Source of the DNA: Syntrophomonas sp. DTU019
Lineage (GTDB): Bacteria > Bacillota > Syntrophomonadia > Syntrophomonadales > Syntrophomonadaceae
Length of the DNA: 64,000 bases
Assembly (NCBI GenBank): GCA_913757435.1
Contig: CAJYDM010000002.1
Location: 496,001 to 560,000 of the forward strand
Reading direction: 5' to 3'
Under the pieces are notes generated by a model. The model searched no databases. It saw only the letters and a program-made list of their open reading frames with translations, and was not told the origin of the DNA. This document shows, piece after piece, positions 15,830 to 23,238 of the stretch (within the stretch, counting starts at the first letter, position 1; each line of letters begins with the position of its first letter). The position numbers and the translations under genes were made by a program.

Positions 15830-16195
15830 TCAGTGGCTGAGATCGGACCAGTGAGCTTCGATCTCGCTCAACTCCACAGCGGCTCGGATTTGGTCCTGAG
15901 CGCGGATGAAGACGCCTAATCTGGCCAACCCCAAATCGATAGCATCCATCTCATCCTTCTCCACACTGAATTGAATGCGCGGTTTGATTTTCTGCCAGGC
16001 AGTATTGAGCCCCTGATACTGTTGGTCGGCCTGGTACCAACTGTGCTGATCCAGTGAGGCTTTCAGAGCGGTCATGTGCAAGGGGACATTGTCAACTGGG
16101 CCGTGCGGCCTGGCCAAATAATGATACCCGTTCATAACGAATACACTTGCTGCCATTATAAGCAGCACCAGGCTATAATAAATTACTTTTAGCAT
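15830..16195 (-). CDS. DUF4363 family protein
   Basis: A 121-residue protein with one N-terminal membrane segment (residues about 5-22) and a helical extracytoplasmic part (SWYQADQQYQGLNTAWQ, LGLARLGVFIRAQDQ). It fits the DUF4363 family, whose function is not known. These proteins are often encoded beside DUF421 proteins, as here, where the two genes are 14 bases apart on the same strand. The pair therefore likely works together at the membrane. Confidence 0.75.
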   Translation of the reverse strand: MLKVIYYSLVLLIMAASVFVMNGYHYLARPHGPVDNVPLHMTALKASLDQHSWYQADQQYQGLNTAWQKIKPRIQFSVEKDEMDAIDLGLARLGVFIRAQDQIRAAVELSEIEAHWSDLSH

Positions 16196-16209
16196 ATTTT
16201 CTCACCTGC

Positions 16210-16899
16210 TCAGTTATCCTGGTATTTATCTATCCAGAGCAACCCGCTGTCAAGATTGTAGGTGGCCAGGAATACCTCCTTTGGATCAGATATGCCCTGC
16301 GCTTGGAGTTGCTCCTGCAGCCACCGCAGGCTGACCCCGGCCATCTTAAGGTTTTCCTCCACCACTAACCCACTGTAAATGACCTCAGTGCTTATTCCCC
16401 CGGGAGAGGGCTTGATCTGCAGATCCTTTAAAGTGGCTGGTTGGTATTCAGGCTTCAGTAATACCGATAAGTTGCCATTGTTCTCTAGGACCGCGAATTC
16501 CACCCTGCTGATATCGAATACACCTTTATTGCGCAAATGCTCTAATAGATCGGATATGGTGTAATGAATGGTCTTCATGTTCTGCTCCATGATTTTGCCA
16601 TTCCTGATCACGACAAGCGGTTCACCACTGAAGATGCGGTCGGCGGTTTTCCAGCGGATGCCCGACCACTGCATTGCGGCCACGATGGCAAACCAGGTAA
16701 ACAGACCGACCCAATGCGGCCAGGCCCGACTGCTCAGATCGACCGACAGGCTCGCTGCTATGGAGCCTATGGTTATGCCTAAAATATAATCGAATAAGGT
16801 GAGTTGGCTCAATTGCTGTTTGCCCAGCATCCTGGTAAACACCAGCAAGGACGAAAAGGCTATCAGGCTTCGCACCAAAACCACCAGAGCTTCGTTCAT
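16210..16899 (-). CDS. DUF421 (YetF-type) membrane protein
   Basis: A 229-residue protein with three predicted membrane helices in the first 80 residues, followed by a cytoplasmic YetF-type domain. The pattern FTRMLGKQQLSQLTLFDYI and GITIGSIAASL is characteristic of DUF421, and VVIRNGKIMEQNMK opens the soluble part. Members are linked to spore germination or envelope functions in bacilli, but the biochemical role is unknown. ATG 16899 is preferred over GTG 16911, which has no ribosome site. Confidence 0.85.
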   Translation of the reverse strand: MNEALVVLVRSLIAFSSLLVFTRMLGKQQLSQLTLFDYILGITIGSIAASLSVDLSSRAWPHWVGLFTWFAIVAAMQWSGIRWKTADRIFSGEPLVVIRNGKIMEQNMKTIHYTISDLLEHLRNKGVFDISRVEFAVLENNGNLSVLLKPEYQPATLKDLQIKPSPGGISTEVIYSGLVVEENLKMAGVSLRWLQEQLQAQGISDPKEVFLATYNLDSGLLWIDKYQDN

Positions 16900-17131
16900 A
16901 CTCACACCCACTTTGCGTCGCTATGAGTATTATGGGCTATGTATGGGAGTAAAATTCCCGTTAAAGACTAAGGCTAGTGACCGTAGTATGAGGGGCGGAG
17001 TAAGCTGCCAAGAAGCTTCAATCCGAATGAGATCGGGGATATATGCTGCGGGATAGGCAGTTATCGACCGTGAAGGGGATTATCATATATAATGTCATAA
17101 GAATGATCGGCCATAAAAGGAGAAGTACGAC

Positions 17132-17323
17132 ATGAATATCAGAGAAGCGCTAGAACTAGCCATACGGTCAGAGACCCAGGCCAAGGAGAAATACCTGGAA
17201 TTGGCCCGCATGGCCGAGGATCAAGAGACCCGGCTGATGCTGGAACAGATCGCCAAAGAAGAAGAAAGCCATTATAAACGGTTGGTGGACAGGCTCAAGG
17301 CCATCAAATTGATGGGCAAATAA
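17132..17323 (+). CDS. Half-size ferritin-like protein
   Basis: A 63-residue protein consisting of two helices of the ferritin/rubrerythrin type: LELAIRSETQAKEKYLELAR and LEQIAKEEESHYKRLVDRL, with E, ExxY and EExxH residues that could form half a diiron site. Two copies would be needed for a four-helix bundle. AAAAGGAG precedes the ATG. It is the third ferritin-like gene in the window. It converges with the membrane-protein gene at 17328, four bases away. Confidence 0.72.
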   Translation: MNIREALELAIRSETQAKEKYLELARMAEDQETRLMLEQIAKEEESHYKRLVDRLKAIKLMGK

Positions 17324-17327
17324 TGTT

Positions 17328-18716
17328 TTAATGTCCAACCATCACTCCCGGGATGGCCACGGCAGGGCCCGTGATGATGGTGCCAATAATGATGATTAGC
17401 AGCAGTGCGGCCATCACTATTAAAGCCGCGATCATTTTGCCCCTGACTTCATGTTCGCCCTGCATGTATTCGGCTAAGAGGTGTGTACAATATACGGCGC
17501 AGCCGGAGAACAGCAGAACAATGGCGAATTGTATTGAAGACGGAATCAACAGGTAGCTGTCATGAGCCAGGTTTTTCCACAATGAATGGCTGTAATAAGC
17601 CAGTACGATGAACTCGATCAAACCGGCCGCATATTGGAACACCAGGCTTTGTTTTTGCATCTCGGTATTCTGTTCCATCAAAGCGCGAATCTGCGCCTGA
17701 GTGGCCAAATTGCTGCGGTTGTTCATCATATCAATACGACTTCTCACCACCTCGATCCCAGCCAAATAATCCCGCTGGGCATGCTCTAAGCCGGATTCTA
17801 CCTGGCTCAATTCATCCAGACTCTCCTGATAGCCTTCCATCCACCTATCGAACAGCGGCTGCACCGGATCCAACACGCTGTCCTGACGCAGCTGCCGGTT
17901 TAACTGGTTTACCAGGGTGAGCAGCCGGACTCTGCCCTGCGCTACCAGGTGGCGGCTGCCCACGATCTTTCCATATGAACTGATCAAGGTGTTGAGTTGT
18001 GTGTCCAGTTCATCGGCTTCCTTCTGAGCCCCCTGGGCCGACACCAGGTTGGCATGCAATATCAGCGAAAGCTCTCGTTCCAGCGTGGTACTTTCACGTT
18101 TGACCTGAGTTAATTGATCACGCAGCAAGCGGCCTACGATCCCGGCATTGAGTTGCTGGGCCTCAATCTGGGCCAGACCCTGCCTCCAAAAAAACGTGTC
18201 ATTAGTTTGACAAACCTCTGATGGGGACAAATAGCAAGCCTGGGTAGGGGACAGTGCATAACGCAGCAGCCGACCATTTCGAAGCGCTACTTCCTCGGGG
18301 GCTACCCGGCCCATTAACGCTGCTGCCTGTATTAACAGCTCATCCCAATTGTGCTCAGCAGCGACCACTACAGTAGCCTGACCAAGAATCATATCCAGGT
18401 CAACTCCGGCCTGTTCCTCCAAGGCTTGCAGATATTGCTGAGCCTCTTTAAGGCCGCCTTCGCTACTGAAGGTCAGAGCCCACACATGGCTGCCGCCTAG
18501 GGCTGCAAACTGCCAGTAGACCGGGCTAAAAGACGAGCTGGGGTGCAGGCCGTTGTCATTGCCACCGCTAATAACCTTAAATCCTGCGGCTTCTAGCGGA
18601 GATGCCATTCGTTCCCCGAAATCGGAAATGTCATCTCCCAGCATAAAATAATATTGGATAATACCCGCCATATCTTCTACCGCCTTCTTCTTTCCTGATC
18701 GGGCTAAGAAAAACAT
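17328..18716 (-). CDS. Coiled-coil membrane protein of unknown function
   Basis: A 462-residue protein I do not recognise. The first 150 residues look globular and without a signal peptide. Residues about 200-345 are strongly helical with heptad-like stretches (QLTQVKRESTTLERELSLIL, YQESLDELSQVESGLEHAQ). The last 100 residues contain three hydrophobic helices (YAAGLIEFIVLAYY, FAIVLLFSGCAVYC, ALIVMAALLLIIIIGTI). The layout of a soluble domain, long coiled coil and C-terminal membrane anchor recalls CorA-like or DUF3422-like proteins, but no signature such as GMN is present. AAGGAG lies 11 bases before the ATG. Confidence 0.6.
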   Translation of the reverse strand: MFFLARSGKKKAVEDMAGIIQYYFMLGDDISDFGERMASPLEAAGFKVISGGNDNGLHPSSSFSPVYWQFAALGGSHVWALTFSSEGGLKEAQQYLQALEEQAGVDLDMILGQATVVVAAEHNWDELLIQAAALMGRVAPEEVALRNGRLLRYALSPTQACYLSPSEVCQTNDTFFWRQGLAQIEAQQLNAGIVGRLLRDQLTQVKRESTTLERELSLILHANLVSAQGAQKEADELDTQLNTLISSYGKIVGSRHLVAQGRVRLLTLVNQLNRQLRQDSVLDPVQPLFDRWMEGYQESLDELSQVESGLEHAQRDYLAGIEVVRSRIDMMNNRSNLATQAQIRALMEQNTEMQKQSLVFQYAAGLIEFIVLAYYSHSLWKNLAHDSYLLIPSSIQFAIVLLFSGCAVYCTHLLAEYMQGEHEVRGKMIAALIVMAALLLIIIIGTIITGPAVAIPGVMVGH

Positions 18717-18870
18717 AACAAACCAGGCTCCTTAAGTCCATACCCTTAAGTCTGTGAAAAGCTAAAGCGACACCTTCTAACAAATATCCCTAAAACATCT
18801 TATGGATAAAATGGAAAATATTGTATATATTTATTTTATCACCCCTGAATAGAGCGGATGGTGCGGAAAA

Positions 18871-20196
18871 ATGACTGGTGGTTCGGTTGCAGATCAGATG
18901 AAGGCGGCTGCCAAAATAGTAGTGGGCACAGTCAGGGCACCTGGCGGTATCAAGCCGCCCTTGCTCCGATCCGGCCCGGATGAGCCTCAAGCCCATATAG
19001 CATTGGAAGGCTTAAACCCCGGCAACTGCATAGATTTGTTCGACCAGATACTTCATCAGGCGATTAATCACCGCGCCAGTGACATCCATGTGGAGTGCCG
19101 TGATAAAGATGTGCGCTTGAGGTTCCGTATTGACGGCTTGATGTATCAGGTAGCTGAACTGCCTCATTCAGTTCATTCCCAGCTGATCTCCCGCATAAAG
19201 ATTGTTGCGGGAATGGATATAGCCGAAAAACGGCTGCCTCAGGATGGACGTTTCACCTTTGCAGGGCTTCCCGGCAAGGTGGACTGCCGGGTGTCGACCA
19301 TCCCGGCTATACTAGGCGAGAAAGCGGTTATCAGAATTCTGGACCGCAGCCAGGCTATTACCGCCATGGGGGAATTAGGCCTGAGCCAGAACAATTTCCT
19401 CCTGCTCAGCGGTCTATCCAAGCGCAGCCATGGCCTCGTGCTGGTGACCGGACCGACCGGCAGCGGCAAGACCAGCACTCTGTATGCACTATTAAACAGC
19501 ATCAACACTGCACATAAGAACATCGTAACACTTGAAGACCCAGTGGAATACTCCCTGGAAAATATCAACCAGGTGCAGATCAACAGCAAAGCCGGACTGC
19601 GCTTCGCCAACGGGCTGCGTTCGGCCTTGCGTCAGGACCCGGATGTGATCATGGTGGGAGAAGTCCGTGACGAGGAGACTGCCCAACTGGCGGTGCATGC
19701 GGCTTTGACCGGGCACCTGGTCTTGTCCACACTGCACACCAACAGCGCCGCAGCGGCAGTAACCCGGTTGTTGGATATGGGCTGTGCCTCTTATCTATTG
19801 GCTTCAGCCCTTAGTGGCATCGTTTCCCAGCGGCTGGTCAGGCTGCTGTGTCCGTTGTGTCAGCAGAGCTACCGGATTTCCACGCCGCAGGCGGCCTGGT
19901 TAGGGAGGCCTGAACTGAGCGGGACAGTAATGTACCGGTCTGCGGGTTGCAGCCAGTGCTACGGCCTGGGGTACATGGGACGCACTGCCATACAAGAAAT
20001 CATGGTAATCGATGCAGCTCTGAAAAAGGCCGTATATAAAGGGGGATCATCGGAAGAAGAGCTGCAAGCCCTGGCAATCGGCAATCATATGGTACCGCTA
20101 AAGTGGGATGGCATTGACAAAGCAGCACAAGGTCTGACCAGCCTGGAGGAAATCCTGCGGGTTATAAATGAAGATCAGGAGAGAAGATTACCATGA
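18871..20196 (+). CDS. gspE: Type II secretion / type IV pilus assembly ATPase (GspE/PilB family)
   Basis: A 441-residue hexameric secretion ATPase that powers pseudopilus extension. It lacks the long N-terminal MshEN domain of full PilB. The core is complete: SDIHVECRDKDVRLRFRIDG, Walker A GPTGSGKTSTLYA, the Asp box EDPVEY, Walker B DPDVIMVGEVRDEETA and the His box LSTLHTNSA. The zinc tetracysteine is CPLC...CSQCYGLGYMGR. It overlaps gspF by four bases, forming a gspE-F-G operon. No pilT or prepilin peptidase gene is in the window. Confidence 0.93.
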   Translation: MTGGSVADQMKAAAKIVVGTVRAPGGIKPPLLRSGPDEPQAHIALEGLNPGNCIDLFDQILHQAINHRASDIHVECRDKDVRLRFRIDGLMYQVAELPHSVHSQLISRIKIVAGMDIAEKRLPQDGRFTFAGLPGKVDCRVSTIPAILGEKAVIRILDRSQAITAMGELGLSQNNFLLLSGLSKRSHGLVLVTGPTGSGKTSTLYALLNSINTAHKNIVTLEDPVEYSLENINQVQINSKAGLRFANGLRSALRQDPDVIMVGEVRDEETAQLAVHAALTGHLVLSTLHTNSAAAAVTRLLDMGCASYLLASALSGIVSQRLVRLLCPLCQQSYRISTPQAAWLGRPELSGTVMYRSAGCSQCYGLGYMGRTAIQEIMVIDAALKKAVYKGGSSEEELQALAIGNHMVPLKWDGIDKAAQGLTSLEEILRVINEDQERRLP

Positions 20197-21362
20197 TGGA
20201 ACAGAGTGAACCTATATCAACCACACCATGCAGTGAAGTCGCAGGAGTGGTGCGATGGAGGCAGTGGCTGAATCCCATCGGGTCAGCCTTGGACAAGGCC
20301 TCGAGTTGGGTGCAGCTGTCAAGCATCTCCCGTCGGGAAACAGCACAGCTGTTCAGTCAATTAGGGGTGATGCTGGAAGCCGGGCTCGGTTTGGAAAGAG
20401 GCCTGGAGATACTCAGTGCCCAGACCTCCAAACCGTATTTGAAACAGGCCCTGAATAATATCCTGCAGGATATCAGGTCAGGTTTATCCCTATATCAGGC
20501 CTTAGAAGCCCAACACCGGCTTTTTCCCGGCCTGGCAGCGCAGATGGTGCGGGTAGGCGAGTCAGGCGGAGTGCTTACCGAAATGCTCTACCGCATCAAC
20601 TCGTACATGGAAAACCAGAATGAACTGCAAAAGCGCATACTCACCGCCCTGGCCTACCCGGGCATCGTATTTCTGTTTGCCATTGCGGCAGTGCTGGGAA
20701 TCAGTTTCTTTATCATTCCAATGTTTTCGGAACTATATACCGGTTCCGGGGTGCCCCTGCCAACCATAACTACCGTGGTCATGTTCAGCGCCGGGTTCAT
20801 CAGGAATTATGGCCTGCTGGCACTGTTTGTATTGAGTAGCATCGGCTATCTGCTGCTGCGAGTCAGCCGACGCCCAAATGTTGCATTCGCGCTGCAACGC
20901 AGGCTTATGGCTGTGCCCATACTGGGCAAATGCTTACGGGGTCTGGCCTTAATGCACATCAGCGAGACTGCAGCGGTATTGCTTAAGGCAGGGGTGCCTG
21001 CCATGACGGCTCTGGAAACAGCCGGCAACACCTCTGCCAACCCTTATGTGCAGAATATTGTGGAGCGGGTTTGCCTGGATATGCAGGCCGGAAAAGGTAT
21101 CGCCCTGAGTCTGGCCCAGCACGGCCTGTTTGAGGAGATGTATGTCCGCATGATTGCGGCCGGCGAGGAGAGCGGGCATCTGGCGGAAATGCTGGAAGTT
21201 TTGAGCAGACATTTACAAAAGGAACTATTGCACCGGTTGGATGGCATGATCGCCTTACTGGAACCAGCCCTGATCTTGATGGTGGCTTTTCTAGTGGGCA
21301 CTACGGTGATTGCCACCTTGATGCCAATGTATGGTCTTCTCGATCTGGCCGGAGGCTTTTAG
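20193..21362 (+). CDS. gspF: Type II secretion / type IV pilus inner-membrane platform protein (GspF/PilC family)
   Basis: A 389-residue integral membrane protein that couples the GspE ATPase to pilin assembly. It has the two repeated GspF domains (FSQLGVMLEAGLGLERGLEI and HISETAAVLLKAGVPAMTAL) and hydrophobic segments around ALAYPGIVFLFAIAAVLGIS, GLLALFVLSSIGYLLL and the C-terminal LILMVAFLVGTTVIATLMPM. Length and order are normal. It begins inside the end of gspE and ends 29 bases before gspG. Confidence 0.92.
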   Translation: MMEQSEPISTTPCSEVAGVVRWRQWLNPIGSALDKASSWVQLSSISRRETAQLFSQLGVMLEAGLGLERGLEILSAQTSKPYLKQALNNILQDIRSGLSLYQALEAQHRLFPGLAAQMVRVGESGGVLTEMLYRINSYMENQNELQKRILTALAYPGIVFLFAIAAVLGISFFIIPMFSELYTGSGVPLPTITTVVMFSAGFIRNYGLLALFVLSSIGYLLLRVSRRPNVAFALQRRLMAVPILGKCLRGLALMHISETAAVLLKAGVPAMTALETAGNTSANPYVQNIVERVCLDMQAGKGIALSLAQHGLFEEMYVRMIAAGEESGHLAEMLEVLSRHLQKELLHRLDGMIALLEPALILMVAFLVGTTVIATLMPMYGLLDLAGGF

Positions 21363-21391
21363 TTGATTTGCGGTGAAAGGAGGTGTAAACG

Positions 21392-21721
21392 GTGAGTGTG
21401 ATGAAAATTAGGCGCAAATTGAAGGAGCAGCAGGGTTTCACTCTGATCGAACTGATCGTGGTCATGGCCATCCTGGCAGTGTTGGCTGCGATGGTAGTGC
21501 CCAGATTCGCCAATATTCTGGCCGACTCCGAGGAAAAAGCCAACCAAGCCAATATTGATATGCTCAACAATGCCTGTGATCTTTATGAAGCCAATACGGG
21601 GAATACGATCACTGATCTTGATGAACTGGTGGATGAATATGTAAAGGTTATTCCTAATAGGCCAGGTACCGACGAGGTTTACACTCTTGCTGACCTGGGT
21701 CGTGATGATAGTGAACCGTAG
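21392..21721 (+). CDS. gspG: Major pseudopilin (GspG/ComGC-like)
   Basis: A 109-residue prepilin. Leader MSVMKIRRKLKEQQG is followed by FTLIELIVVMAILAVLAAMV, the conserved processing site with Glu5, and a short globular part with NIDMLNNACDLYEANTG and a GspG-like end VIPNRPGTDEVYTL. GTG 21392 lies six bases after AAGGAGGTG. It is the last intact gene of the pilus cluster; the prepilin genes behind it are broken. Confidence 0.88.
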   Translation: MSVMKIRRKLKEQQGFTLIELIVVMAILAVLAAMVVPRFANILADSEEKANQANIDMLNNACDLYEANTGNTITDLDELVDEYVKVIPNRPGTDEVYTLADLGRDDSEP

Positions 21722-22135
21722 AAATCTGTTTCGTATCTGGAGTGATTATGCCGGGGTCACTTTGCTGGAAGTGCTGGTGGCCCTGGTATTGTTAGGGTTG
21801 TTGGCCGGGTCCATGCTGCACATCTCTGGCGTCGCCGGACGGTGGACAGAAGAGGCTAGCAGACAGAATCAGGCGGCAGCTCTGGCCTTCGGCATACTGG
21901 AATACTGCTGGCCGTACCCGATTGGGTGGAAAACGGTCCATACAGCGGTGATGATGCCCCAATTGTGGTCCAGCGACCCTGTCAATAGGGCGCTTTATCC
22001 GTGGCAGCAGATGTGGAGCCTTGCGATGGGAAGCACAATTGTGGCAGGTTCGGTAAGGGTGAATTGGGATGGGGATCGAGGAAAAGCAGTGGAAATGTGT
22101 ACCCTGTTATACCGGCCGCGGAGATCGGGTCAGGT
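21705..22135 (+). pseudogene. Frameshifted prepilin (GspI/PilV-like)
   Basis: The frame starts near ATG 21705 or GTG 21711 and encodes a second prepilin motif, GVTLLEVLVALVLLGLLAGS, and a mature part ending RVNWDGDRGKAVEMCTLLYR, similar to a GspI C-terminus. After that the frame does not stop but runs on into the next prepilin gene in the wrong phase, while a sister frame stops at 22139-22141. One indel near 22110 would restore a normal gene. Read as decay or sequence error. Confidence 0.65.
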
Positions 22136-22141
22136 CTGTAG

Positions 22142-22614
22142 CCAGTTGGTTTCACGCTGGTGGAAACCGTCCTGGCCTTATTTCTATTCTGCTCATCGTA
22201 CACAGTGTCATGGCTGTGTTCTGGTATTCCTTCCTGATAACACAGCAGATGCAACAGCAGGCCGAGCTGCAAACTCGGTAAGGCGGGCTCGCCAGTACTT
22301 GAGCCTGATCTGGCCAACCAACCTGTGCAGGTGAAAGACGCCTCGGGCAAAATGCCGCCACTGGGGCCCCATCTATACCTTACCAGTGGTGCAGATCTGT
22401 TGCACTATCATCAAAGGGGGCAGCTCTTTCGCGATACCGCCACCGGCTCGCCATTGCCCTGGCAGAATACATCGACAGCGTGAGTTTTTCCCAGCAAGCC
22501 CGTCCACAGTGCTATGCCGATAGTTGCCGCGCAGGACGGCTCCAGGCTGGAATTATGAGCAATATGAAATACAACCGATACAGTGCCGAGGTGATCGAGG
22601 GTTGCGAAGATTAA
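22142..22614 (+). pseudogene. Frameshifted prepilin (PilW/GspJ-like)
   Basis: Pieces of one protein are spread over three frames. GFTLVETVLALFLF starts at 22148, continues after a shift as ILLIVHSVMAVFWYSFLITQ, then after another as LYLTSGADLLHYHQRGQLF with DTATGSPLPWQN, then as YIDSVSFSQQARPQCYADSC up to the stop at 22612. At least three indels are needed to join them. The order of pieces is right for a PilW/GspJ minor pilin. Confidence 0.65.
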
Positions 22615-22971
22615 TCAAATGGCCATGCGGTTATACTGGTCCTGGTGATTATGCTGGCCTGCAGCGGTTTTATCCTGGCAGGGCTGCAAACGTCCTATAT
22701 GAACAGCCGCATAGTAATCTGGGATGAATGCCATCTGCGGCTGGCAGGCCGCTGATGCCGGTCTGGCCTGGGCGCACTGCCAATTACTGGGCGGCTCTAC
22801 AGCCGCAGCGATCCTGTAAATTGATCTGACCCTGAAAATGGCTCTCATTCCACGGTCAGCAGCACTTCTATCATGGTTGGCGATGCACGTGAATACACGG
22901 TAGTATCGATAGGCAGCCATCAAGGCGCCAGCTTCCGGGCTTCGCGCAAGTTCAAGGTACTTCCGCCATAA
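22605..22971 (+). pseudogene. Frameshifted PilX-like protein
   Basis: The piece NGHAVILVLVIMLACSGFIL, continuing AGLQTSYMNSRIVIWDE, is a PilX-type N-terminus. A shift then gives WQAADAGLAWAHCQLLGGST, which matches the conserved AADAGL region, and another leads to SIMVGDAREYTVVSIGSHQG ending at the stop 22969-22971. At least two indels interrupt it. It belongs to the same broken cluster. Confidence 0.6.
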
Positions 22972-23079
22972 AACCCTGCGGTATTGTGGCGCTGAAAAAG
23001 ATGCCATGGGTGAGTACAAGTTGAAACCATGGCATGCAGCCTTATAATGCTGGCAAGAAAAGGCGCATAAGACAAGGAT

Positions 23080-23132
23080 AAGCACCTCAAAACCCCATCA
23101 CAATATAATTACCTGGAAGGGGGGAGGTGCTT
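23080..23132 (+). promoter_or_regulatory. Inverted repeat hiding a ribosome binding site
   Basis: AAGCACCTC at 23080-23088 is exactly complementary to GAGGTGCTT at 23124-23132, with AACCCC and GGGG allowing more pairing inside. The right arm contains the strong site GGGGGGAGGTG in front of a 33-codon frame. In RNA the left arm would mask this site. Confidence 0.4.
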
Positions 23133-23136
23133 AAGC

Positions 23137-23238
23137 TTGGAGCTGAGCAATTACACACTGTGCTGGTGTGATAAGACTGCAGAAATCATATTATTAAAGA
23201 ACCAAGAAACTCATATCCCTCTCTGTACTACTGTATGA
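23137..23238 (+). CDS. Possible small protein (33 residues)
   Basis: A TTG-started frame seven bases after GGGGGGAGGTG encodes MELSNYTLCWCDKTAEI and continues to a TGA at 23236-23238, next to the convergent SLH gene. The strong ribosome site is the main support. It has CWC and one more cysteine but no recognisable family. It could be a leader peptide, a remnant of the broken pilus genes, or chance. Confidence 0.25.
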   Translation: MELSNYTLCWCDKTAEIILLKNQETHIPLCTTV

